Shown here in pieces: positions 1 through 6,438 of a stretch of 64,000 bases of DNA (its first letter is position 1; every line of letters begins with the position of its first letter). The DNA is from JAHBNG01 sp039028975 (GTDB lineage: Bacteria > Chloroflexota > Anaerolineae > Caldilineales > Caldilineaceae): contig JBCCHB010000003.1 in NCBI GenBank assembly GCA_039028975.1, positions 1 to 64,000 of the forward strand, in the 5' to 3' direction. Both the position numbers and the translations under genes were made by a program. The notes under the pieces are model-generated. The model was not told the DNA's origin. It made no database searches and saw only the letters and a list, made by a program, of their open reading frames with translations.

Positions 1-53
1 AAGCTTGATTCCTTGACTCGGACTATTTCGGCCTCACGTTCTTTTATCGTCAT
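1..53 (-). CDS. N-terminal end of an unidentified protein (cut by window edge)
   Basis: On the minus strand an ATG at 51-53 is preceded by AAAGGGGATCTCTG, a good ribosome-binding site about six bases upstream. It opens a frame that stays open to the left edge. The 17 visible residues begin MTIKEREAEIVRVKE and are highly charged, so this is a soluble, probably helical start rather than a signal peptide. Nothing can be said about function. The call rests only on the start context and the open frame; the gene would point away from the cupredoxin gene's terminator. Confidence 0.35.
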   Translation of the reverse strand, partial: MTIKEREAEIVRVKESS

Positions 54-366
54 CAGAGATCCCCTTTCTTGGTTTCTCTGATAAGTTTACTCTATCTTTT
101 TACTAACTCGACACTGGCGAATAATCCGTGACACCAACAGAGATCCTGAAAGATCTCTAGTTCTGAAAGGTGATATATCTTATCTTCTGCTCGAGGTAAA
201 TCATTTAAGTGAGTATTCATATGGTTCTTGCCTATGCACGCTGTAATTTGCGCACCTCGTCGTAGAGGTCGATTATGCATTTTATTGCCACTAAACAAGG
301 AGAAATGTGATCTTGTTTCTGAATTTGTCTTGTTCTTGGCTTAATGAATGGGAGTTTCCTCGTACA

Positions 367-402
367 ATCAATTGAGGGCTTTGTAATGCGCCCTCAATTG
401 AT
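367..402 (-). terminator. Hairpin terminator downstream of the auracyanin-like gene
   Basis: Arms ATCAATTGAGGGC (367-379) and GCCCTCAATTGAT (390-402) are perfectly complementary over 13 bp around a 10-nt loop. It lies 36 bp past the stop codon of the minus-strand cupredoxin gene. There is no long T-run, so rho-independence is uncertain. The rest of 54-366 holds no gene I can support. Confidence 0.6.
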
Positions 403-438
403 GCTTTATCACGCAGGTAGATCAGCTGTTATGAGTAA

Positions 439-1005
439 CTACTCGGTTACGACCAATTTACCTTGCATCACCGGGTAGTGGCCAGCCACAGTGCAAATCA
501 CCATATATTCACCCAGCTCGGGTGCCGTGAAATTGAAGGTTTCAGTCTGATTTGCATCCAGGACTCCTGCATCAAGAAGAACAACATTCATCTGCTCTTC
601 TCCTAGAAATGGTGTTGGCACCTCTTCTCCGGCTTTGACAATAGCCCAGTTGTGCTGCAACGCCTGGCTACGGTTTTCCATGACAACGGAGACATCAGCA
701 CCGCTGGTTACGGTCCAAACAGGCGGGTTGGCTATGTTGTCATTGCTTTCGCCGTAATACAAATCGTTCATAACAACTTCAATCACTTCCGGATCTATGA
801 ACTGGCTACTATCATCAGAAGTCTCTGTAGCTTCTAGTACTGACGTAGGAAGAGCCGTTGGCATTGAAGTCGCCGTAGGCGCGATAGTAGCTATCGGAAC
901 CGGCGTCGTTGTAGGCTCTAGTGTTGCCTGTGGTTCATCTCTACCGCCACAGGCCGCAACAAAGAACAAGACAACAAACATCGAGACAAAGGCTTTATAT
1001 GTCAT
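439..1005 (-). CDS. Auracyanin-like blue-copper (cupredoxin) lipoprotein
   Basis: This is a 188-residue exported electron carrier of the type I copper (plastocyanin/azurin/auracyanin) family. The N-terminus is a lipoprotein signal with lipobox VAAC (Cys19), followed by a Thr/Pro-rich tether to about residue 65 and a beta-sandwich cupredoxin domain. All four expected copper ligands are visible: His118 in the HNW motif, then Cys171, His176 and Met180 in ICTVAGHYPVMQG. The spacing and the HNW and CTxxGHY wording match auracyanins, the periplasmic copper proteins of phototrophic and related Chloroflexota. The start follows GAAAGGAT, seven bases upstream of the ATG. It likely shuttles electrons between membrane complexes on the outer face of the membrane; the partner is unknown because no oxidase or complex III gene is in the window. 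Confidence 0.88.
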   Translation of the reverse strand: MTYKAFVSMFVVLFFVAACGGRDEPQATLEPTTTPVPIATIAPTATSMPTALPTSVLEATETSDDSSQFIDPEVIEVVMNDLYYGESNDNIANPPVWTVTSGADVSVVMENRSQALQHNWAIVKAGEEVPTPFLGEEQMNVVLLDAGVLDANQTETFNFTAPELGEYMVICTVAGHYPVMQGKLVVTE

Positions 1006-1294
1006 TTATATCCTTTCTAATTTACTATTGTAGCTATCTACGTTTTCTGATTTTGGTTTTGGATTGTAACCGGCGATATGACCCCGTGAGACTCGCCAAG
1101 AAATAACTCGCTTGTAGATACCATTTTTATCGAAAGTATTTGATGCTACAATCCTTAATCATTACCCAAACTAGCCTTGTGAGCCACGCTGCCTTTGGAC
1201 AGATAGGTCAGTGCAGATGGGCCAGTATGAGGATGTGACTGATTGTTATCCCTTGCGCTCTGTCGGTATATGGCCAAAAACCAAGCTTAAATCG

Positions 1295-1762
1295 TCATGC
1301 CACCTTCTGATTATTCATGTAGTTAGGCATAATGTAATGTCTGCCTATTCTCCTCTTCTGTGTCGATACTTGCATATCAACCTGCTTAGTGTGTGCTTGC
1401 CGAATCGCTGCTGGTGCTAATTCCTCCAGCAGCGCCTCCACCCGTGCTGGAACTTGATAGGCATCCTTTTTACTCGGAAGCCACTGCCCACTTTGTACAC
1501 TGGCATATTCGACAAAGAAGTTACGAATCTCTTCAAAAAGAGCTGAAGGGCCGCGCATAAGCCGCAGGACTCGTTCTAGTTCGGCCAACGAACGATCCTT
1601 CATATCAAGGCCAAACTGTCCATTGAGATAGGTGCGCAGACACTCAGCCGCCTCAACGTATAACTCCCTGAAACGCCCTTGTTCTGGGAAATGCCTGCGG
1701 CGTAATGTAGCGAGTCGCTCTAAACGTGTATGATAAAGTGAATATTCAGTCGTGTTTCTCAT
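1295..1762 (-). CDS. Small cytosolic protein resembling the C-terminal helical tail of BatD/DUF4381 proteins
   Basis: The 155-residue product has no signal peptide or membrane segment. Residues about 10-115 (LRRRHFPEQGRFRELY, ECLRTYLNGQFGL, DRSLAELERVLR) read like the cytoplasmic helical region at the end of BatD/DUF4381-type proteins from MoxR-ATPase/VWA operons, where the GRFKEHY...CLRRYLEGRYG pattern recurs. Here it stands alone with no VWA or MoxR gene nearby, so it may be a detached domain or a remnant. The C-terminal 35 residues are basic and unlike that family. The ATG is preceded by AGGA only at about 16 bases, a weak start signal. Function unknown. Confidence 0.55.
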   Translation of the reverse strand: MRNTTEYSLYHTRLERLATLRRRHFPEQGRFRELYVEAAECLRTYLNGQFGLDMKDRSLAELERVLRLMRGPSALFEEIRNFFVEYASVQSGQWLPSKKDAYQVPARVEALLEELAPAAIRQAHTKQVDMQVSTQKRRIGRHYIMPNYMNNQKVA

Positions 1763-1834
1763 AGGAACTGTTGTCTAATCCTTTCTGGGACTCACAAAAC
1801 CTCTTGTTGCGTGCCCCATTTCTTAAAAAATTCC

Positions 1835-2575
1835 CTAATTGCTCAATGCTAGCAACTCGTCTTCTGAAACGGCACGCATCCAATCGACATAGAGTTCGAA
1901 TTCACCGGGCTGGTTATCGCTGAGCATAAGACCAAATGAGCCGATACTGGCTTTGTCAACTGGTTCAACATCCATCACATAGCCAAAATAGGTCGGAACC
2001 ATATCTTCGAAGGGAATGTATACCAGTTGCCACTCATTGGACACCGTAATGAAGAGACCGTTATAGGAGATTTCACGACCAGTTTCAGCTGCTTGAATAC
2101 GGAGTCGATATGAATTGCCGTCGCCGAGTACGTGCAGCAGAATGCCATCGGTATCGCTGAGGTTGATAGTCTGCCATTCAGAGCGAATTGAGGCGAAACC
2201 ACCGTTGTTCTCGAGCGACATCGTACCCGAAAAGGATAAATAGCCCGGCTCTACAATCGCAGCGTTGCTGTTAGAAATTCCACCCATTACGTTGTCGTCG
2301 AGGGGAAACCACCTCGGTTCCCCACCACTGAAAGTGAATAGTTGAATTCCAGGCAAGGAGGCTCTAGCTGTCGAAATCGTTCCAGACGCTTCCACCTCTT
2401 CATCGGGCGGATCTGTGGCTCCAGAGCGATCTTGTACTGGGGAAGCGGTTGCTTTCTGAACAGAGACCGCTTCTGTTGACACTGTTTCTTTCACGAGCAT
2501 GACCGAATCGGGTACTTGGCCCGCACATCCAATCAATAAAACGCCTACAATTGTGATTAACCAAAACTTTGACAT
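1835..2575 (-). CDS. Lipoprotein with CIA30/CBM11-like domain
   Basis: This 246-residue lipoprotein starts MSKFWLITIVGVLLIGC, with the lipobox LIGC placing the acylated Cys at 17. A short Ser/Thr/Glu linker leads to a jelly-roll domain at about 75-240 containing DDNVMGGISNS, FSGTMSLENNGGFASIRS and a Trp-rich end (YVDWMRA). These are the recognisable blocks of the CIA30 family (complex I intermediate-associated protein 30, structurally like carbohydrate-binding module 11). In bacteria such proteins are often exported and thought to bind ligands or assist redox-complex assembly; the exact role here is unknown. Start choice is backed by GGAAG eight bases before the ATG. It is separated from the BatD-like gene by about 70 bp in the same orientation. 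Confidence 0.82.
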   Translation of the reverse strand: MSKFWLITIVGVLLIGCAGQVPDSVMLVKETVSTEAVSVQKATASPVQDRSGATDPPDEEVEASGTISTARASLPGIQLFTFSGGEPRWFPLDDNVMGGISNSNAAIVEPGYLSFSGTMSLENNGGFASIRSEWQTINLSDTDGILLHVLGDGNSYRLRIQAAETGREISYNGLFITVSNEWQLVYIPFEDMVPTYFGYVMDVEPVDKASIGSFGLMLSDNQPGEFELYVDWMRAVSEDELLALSN

Positions 2576-2725
2576 GTTTCGTCTTCCATTCTTTCCAGCA
2601 ATGCGTCAATTTCGCGGCTGCTGACCTAGTGTTCCTGTTCTTTCGAGTATTGATCCTGCATATTGTCGTTACTACTATCTGTAAAGCTGACTATGACGGA
2701 CCTGACTCTGCACAACAGGAACGGG

Positions 2726-2920
2726 CTACATTTCGAGCTGTTTCTGCTCTAGCTGCAGACGTTCACCAATAAGTGACAACCAGAGTCCTACCCGCTTAAG
2801 AAGGTGACTAATAGTTGTTGTCAACTCTGCATGATCATGCCGTGTATTCTGCATTGCCTTAGTTAATTCTCGCTGACGATCCAGGTGATACTGCTTGATT
2901 CTTACCGTCTCAAAGTACAT
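2726..2920 (-). CDS. Small basic hypothetical protein (64 aa)
   Basis: A short frame starts at an ATG preceded by GAGGAG nine bases upstream, a strong ribosome-binding site and the main reason for calling it. The product is rich in Lys, Arg, His and Gln (MYFETVRIKQYHLDRQREL) and looks like one or two amphipathic helices, with a more hydrophobic stretch near residues 42-52 (VGLWLSLIGER). There is no recognisable family. It runs in the same direction as the CIA30 lipoprotein, about 150 bp upstream of it. It could be a small regulator or a chance frame. Confidence 0.4.
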   Translation of the reverse strand: MYFETVRIKQYHLDRQRELTKAMQNTRHDHAELTTTISHLLKRVGLWLSLIGERLQLEQKQLEM

Positions 2921-3197
2921 TATAATAATCTCCTCGTCAGACTTGCTTTAACAGAACGAAACATTTGGATTGCTTTTGAATAGGTATTGCATAATTGTTG
3001 TATCTGAATTGAATAACCTTTTCGGTGAAATTGCTCACAATTGTGTGCATCACATCTATAGCCGAACTAAAAAACAAAAGATGCTGGTGAAAAGGAGAAT
3101 GATGATGGTTAGAGAACGCTGATGATGCATGGCAAGGGAACAGGTGCCGTCAGCAGATAAGTACTTGTGGGAATAAATCGTTGCACCGCTTGTTTGC

Positions 3198-3294
3198 TTA
3201 GGCGGCTCCAGAAAAATAAATACCCAGACAAATTAGATCCCTACACGGGTACACAAATACGAACCTGGGTAATTAAAAAACTGGAGCCGCCTAA
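3198..3294. repeat. 97-bp nested inverted repeat
   Basis: Outer arms TTAGGCGGCTCCAG (3198-3211) and CTGGAGCCGCCTAA (3281-3294) are a perfect 14-bp inverted repeat. Inside lies a second pair, TACCCAG (3221-3227) and CTGGGTA (3265-3271), and then a small ccc-tacac-ggg hairpin. It sits in the gene-poor gap 2921-3743. The nesting suggests an RNA hairpin or a miniature transposon-like element. No second copy was noticed in the window. Confidence 0.7.
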
Positions 3295-3679
3295 CATTTG
3301 TACGCCTGTGAGCAACAAGAGCGGCTGCTCTATAGCCGGAGCGGGTACTGCCCGATCTAGAAAATGCATGGATAGACACCTGCATTTAAATAGGAGCTTT
3401 ATTATCTGTTAGAGTATATTTAGAGGGTTTCTCAAGTGAGTAGAGAGGGAGACTGCATGTCACAGCCTATTATTTCAAGTAAAATGTACTCAGGAGTTGA
3501 AATGTTTCCCCCACGACATTGAAACTAGTGTTTGCCTAAAAAGGGAATCGCTCAGTTACGTGTCAACGAGGCGAGAACTCACCGAGATCCTACATTTATT
3601 AAATCCTATCAATCCATCAGGGAGTTCGAAAAACCTCTACTGCGAGGATACCGCCCATGTGACGATATCTTGGCACTTC

Positions 3680-3729
3680 AAACTACGACAAAGGGCTGGT
3701 CATTAATGACCAGCCCTTTGTCGTAGTTT
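3680..3729. terminator. 50-bp perfect palindrome, probable bidirectional terminator
   Basis: Bases 3680-3729 are a perfect palindrome centred on CATTAATG, with no mismatch over 25 bp per arm. The GC-rich core AAAGGGCTGGTCA and flanking A/T-runs give a very stable hairpin on either strand. It sits 15 bp beyond the stop codon of the minus-strand STAND-like fragment, the expected place for its terminator. Length and perfection exceed an ordinary terminator, so it may also be a mobile-element scar. Nothing else is supported in 2921-3743 except this and the 3198-3294 repeat. Confidence 0.8.
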
Positions 3730-3743
3730 ATATAATTATCCAA

Positions 3744-4250
3744 CTAAGGGTAATTTCGACTGTAGGAATGGTCATTAAATAACTTGCGCATTTGCGTTTT
3801 GGCGCGGAATGGCAGAATAATTCCATTGTGGCAAAAAGCCATCAAAAACGATAGGCATGTTCTGCTTGATAGCGACGGTAATTGACCCAGCGATGCCAAC
3901 TTCTCATGGATCTGATCCAACGTATCTCGCATCTCCTCATTCTTCAGCGCCTGCTCTTTGAGATCAATGGCTAGCTGGGCAGTAAAGGTTTCTTCAGAAT
4001 CGGCTCCGTTCCGCATCTCTACCCACGTTTGGAACTGGTTGGTCAGGAGGTTGCCACTCAAACCGGCCAATACGTCCCCCCCAACGCTATAGGCACTCAT
4101 CGGATCATTGGCTACCACGGCACTCACCAGCGGAGCCAACGCCACAGCAGAGACCAGCCCGTAAGCCGTATCAGGCAGTTCGACTTTGGTTCGAGAGAGC
4201 ATGGACATGAGACGATTGCGGATGTGGGTTTGCCATTCGGAGATGTTCAT
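3744..4250 (-). CDS. Probable N-terminal stub of a larger multidomain (STAND-type?) protein
   Basis: This is a 168-residue frame. The first ~130 residues are helical: an opening basic segment (ISEWQTHIRNRLMSML), a Gly/Ala-rich hydrophobic stretch (YGLVSAVALAPLVSAV, VGGDVLAGLSGNLLTNQ), then a charged coiled region (EMRNGADSEETFTAQLAIDL, LDQIHEKLASLG). This pattern resembles the N-terminal region that precedes NTPase or repeat domains in large Chloroflexota and cyanobacterial proteins, but that comparison is from memory. The last ~35 residues look random, as if the original gene were truncated and now reads into unrelated DNA up to the palindrome at 3680. No clear ribosome-binding site. Either a decayed remnant or a free-standing short protein. 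Confidence 0.45.
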   Translation of the reverse strand: MNISEWQTHIRNRLMSMLSRTKVELPDTAYGLVSAVALAPLVSAVVANDPMSAYSVGGDVLAGLSGNLLTNQFQTWVEMRNGADSEETFTAQLAIDLKEQALKNEEMRDTLDQIHEKLASLGQLPSLSSRTCLSFLMAFCHNGIILPFRAKTQMRKLFNDHSYSRNYP

Positions 4251-4281
4251 GAGGTAAGTGTAGTCATTTTTTGTTGGGCTG

Positions 4282-5370
4282 TCAATCGGGTATGTTTGCT
4301 CGCTCTCCTATGCGCCTGAGCAACTGTACCGTCTCTGCAGTTCGCTCTTTCCAGGGGGTAATGGCGTGGCGTAAGGCCGGTGCTTCTTCTAGATATGCAC
4401 CATACCCATCATGGGCTTCCTGCACAGTGGTTTCGATTTGGGTGATGAGGGGGCTAAACCCATCATATTGGACCCCAGCCTGCATAAGGTTCACCAACAT
4501 GTCGGTTCGGGTACTGAAGCCTCGGGGCAGTTGCAGGGCGCGCGCCCACGCCGTGACTGTGGTGCGGCTGATAAAGAGGCCGCTATAGGGCGGGGTCATG
4601 AGGAATGTGGCAATGTCACGTAAGGACGTCGTCTCATCATCTAGTAAGGATGGTGGTTCGGGTAGGGTGAAGAGATGGCTCTCTTCGGTCTGCTTTGACT
4701 GGTTGAATTTTTTCGCTTGGAAATCTTGTCTGGTAGGGGGAGGGGAACCGGCCAAGTTACTATTAGTCAGGTCACTATTGGTCAAGTTACTATAGTGGCC
4801 TGCAACGAGCGCGAAAGTCGTTTCTGCCACAGCTTGGTAGAATCCATTCCCTTCTGCTCGAATGGCCCATAGGCAAGGCACGAGCCAGCAGAGTAGATGG
4901 TCTTGCAAAAAACGACCTGCTTCCATCCGAATGTGTTGGGTTTGCTGGGGCAGATTGTCCTGCCAAGCATCCCCCTCTGCCGCGCAGAGAAACGAGAGGC
5001 AGTCCAGCTCTACGCCTATATGATCCCAGCCGACGCTCTGATCCTGAGGGCGATAGCCCAGACGAGTGGTCTCTTCCACAACGCGCTCGGCTACCTGACC
5101 ACCCACCATGCCGCTTGTGTCGAGAAAAAAGCTTCCAAAGGGAAAGAGAGAGAAACCAAAGATTTGCTGGTGCTGGGCGGCCCATTCAGGCCACTCTGGA
5201 TCCGCGCCCAAAGGAAGGCGTAGATCCTCAATCGCGTCCAACAGGGGCCATAGGTCGGCGGAAGGACCAGTGAGCAACAACCGACCGAGCAACCAGTAAA
5301 GTCGACTGCGGGCCAAGGCAGATTGGGCTGCCGTTTCGTTAGAGTCCGAGGTAGGCACTTTAGAAATCAA
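4282..5370 (-). CDS. TorD-family cytoplasmic chaperone
   Basis: The 362-residue all-helical protein belongs to the TorD/DmsD/NarJ family, which binds twin-arginine signal peptides and inserts the molybdenum cofactor into oxidoreductases before export. Visible family features are an N-terminal helical bundle (SRLYWLLGRLLLTGP), the P-rich substrate loop LFPFGSFFLDTSGMVGG, DHIGVELDCLSFLCAAE, and the helix LLCWLVPCLWAI. It is longer than usual TorD (about 200 residues): a polar linker containing near-repeats (SNLTNSDLTNSNL, encoded by repeated DNA at 4755-4795) leads to a second helical segment at about 235-360. The start codon is TTG with GGAG close upstream, so the exact start is uncertain. No molybdoenzyme gene is in the window, so its client is unknown. 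Confidence 0.75.
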   Translation of the reverse strand: MISKVPTSDSNETAAQSALARSRLYWLLGRLLLTGPSADLWPLLDAIEDLRLPLGADPEWPEWAAQHQQIFGFSLFPFGSFFLDTSGMVGGQVAERVVEETTRLGYRPQDQSVGWDHIGVELDCLSFLCAAEGDAWQDNLPQQTQHIRMEAGRFLQDHLLCWLVPCLWAIRAEGNGFYQAVAETTFALVAGHYSNLTNSDLTNSNLAGSPPPTRQDFQAKKFNQSKQTEESHLFTLPEPPSLLDDETTSLRDIATFLMTPPYSGLFISRTTVTAWARALQLPRGFSTRTDMLVNLMQAGVQYDGFSPLITQIETTVQEAHDGYGAYLEEAPALRHAITPWKERTAETVQLLRRIGERANIPD

Positions 5371-5425
5371 GCTCCATAATTTTGCAAACTCAGCATAGAT
5401 AAGCTAGAATGGTGAAGTTAGTGAT

Positions 5426-5554
5426 TATACTGCGGTTGGCCATAGATGGCGCTTTGCGTCCGTTGCACGCTTGGCTACAGTCGTGAAACGACCTGAGAAT
5501 CATTCGATAGCATTGTCGAGTAGATTCTTCTCATCTATGACAGAGCCTAGTATA
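5426..5554. mobile_element. MITE-like element, copy 1
   Basis: The element starts TATACTGCGGTTGG and ends GCCTAGTATA. The two ends are 23-bp imperfect inverted repeats with outer TATACT and inner CATAGATG fully conserved. It has no coding capacity and inserts just upstream of tRNA-Cys. Two related copies lie at 22632-22715 and 39137-39221. The terminal TA is compatible with a TA-targeting (Tc1/mariner or IS630-like) helper; that is inference, as no transposase is in the window. Confidence 0.65.
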
Positions 5555-5562
5555 TTCAGTTA

Positions 5563-5636
5563 GGCGACGTGGCCAAGTGGTAAGGCAGGGGTCTGCAACA
5601 CCCTTATCGCCGGTTCGAATCCGGCCGTCGCCTCCA
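5563..5636 (+). tRNA. tRNA-Cys (GCA)
   Basis: A cloverleaf folds from the GGCGACG/CGTCGCC acceptor stem, a D arm, an anticodon stem GGGGT/ACCCT and a T arm CCGG-TTCGAAT-CCGG. The anticodon GCA is at 5595-5597, which reads Cys codons. The discriminator base is T, normal for tRNA-Cys, and the 3' CCA (5634-5636) is encoded in the DNA. Confidence 0.97.
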
Positions 5637-5902
5637 CATTACTGTTCTGCTATTGGGATGAGAACCGTTCGATCTGTCTATCGGGCAGACTATTCTCATC
5701 CCTGCCAGAACGATAGTCCGCCAGAGAAGTTTCTCCCGGCTTTTGTCTGGTTTACTCTAGTAAACCTCGAAAAGAGAGGACAAGATTTTCCTGGCCATCT
5801 AATAAGTATATTCTACCCTGTTATTCGGTACAGAGAGTAACAGGGTTTTTTTATGCCCTTTGTGTAGATGCAAGTGTCGATCCAAAAGAGAGAAAATTAT
5901 TT

Positions 5903-6268
5903 ATGAAGCAGTTGAGTTTACTGCTGGTTACGGTTGGGTTAAACGTGGCTGGCCAGTATTTGATGAAGCGTGGTATGAGTGATTTGGGGCCGATTGTTGG
6001 CTCCTTTATGGAGATGGCCCAAAGCCTGAGTAGAGCCTTTCTCAACCCGTGGGTGATCGGTGGTTTGGGGGCCTATGGCTTTAGCACATTCTGTTGGCTG
6101 GTGCTCTTAAGCCGAGTGGATCTAAGCTACGCATACCCTGCCCTGAGCCTTGGCTACCTGCTGATTACACTCGTTAGCTTCCTGGTCTTGGGCGAGCAGG
6201 TTAGCCCCATGCGCTGGGGGGCCGTCCTCATTATCTGCTTTGGGGTCTTTCTTGTCAGTCAGAGTTAG
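5903..6268 (+). CDS. Small EamA/SMR-type membrane transporter
   Basis: The 121-residue protein has four predicted transmembrane helices (about 3-20, 45-62, 68-88 and 100-119). Features such as the early GQYLMKRG with a basic residue after helix 1, the central LSYAYPALSLGYLLITL and the last-helix ending GAVLIICFGVFLVSQS match half-size EamA proteins and small multidrug-resistance/ArnE-ArnF-like transporters, which act as dimers in the inner membrane. The substrate is not predictable; SMR proteins export cations, while ArnE/F-like proteins move lipid-linked sugars. It stands alone after tRNA-Cys and converges on ftsH. The ribosome-binding site is weak (AAGAGAGAAAA). Confidence 0.8.
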   Translation: MKQLSLLLVTVGLNVAGQYLMKRGMSDLGPIVGSFMEMAQSLSRAFLNPWVIGGLGAYGFSTFCWLVLLSRVDLSYAYPALSLGYLLITLVSFLVLGEQVSPMRWGAVLIICFGVFLVSQS

Positions 6269-6322
6269 GGAGGAATGGTCGGTTGGTCTACTGGTCGGGT
6301 TACCCCTGTTGAGACTAGGAGA

Positions 6323-6438
6323 GGTCTGTTGGTCTGTTAGTCGTAGCTAATTCACCAACAGACCCTGGACCAACAGACCCTGGACCCTGGACCCCGGACC
6401 AACAGACCCTGGACCAACAGACCCTGGACCAACAGACC
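6323..6438. repeat. Tandem 15-bp repeats, possible bidirectional terminator
   Basis: From 6354, the unit ACCAACAGACCCTGG recurs about five times with two 7-bp half-units (6384-6397), ending in the stop codon of ftsH. Immediately before it, GGTCTGTTGGTCTGTT (6323-6338) is the reverse complement of the unit, so RNA from either strand can form several alternative hairpins. It lies between the convergent EamA-type and ftsH genes, where transcription should stop. A single partial unit recurs at 14974. Confidence 0.75.

Noticed and set aside
92..298. 68-residue minus-strand frame
   Set aside because: No ribosome-binding site, no family resemblance and low-complexity composition; overlaps nothing conserved. 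Treated as chance.
3167..3726. Three short plus-strand frames
   Set aside because: They run across the inverted repeat at 3198 and the palindrome at 3680, lack ribosome-binding sites and have no recognisable motifs.
6354..6438. CRISPR-like array
   Set aside because: The repeats are head-to-tail 15-bp units without spacers; there are no cas genes in the window.
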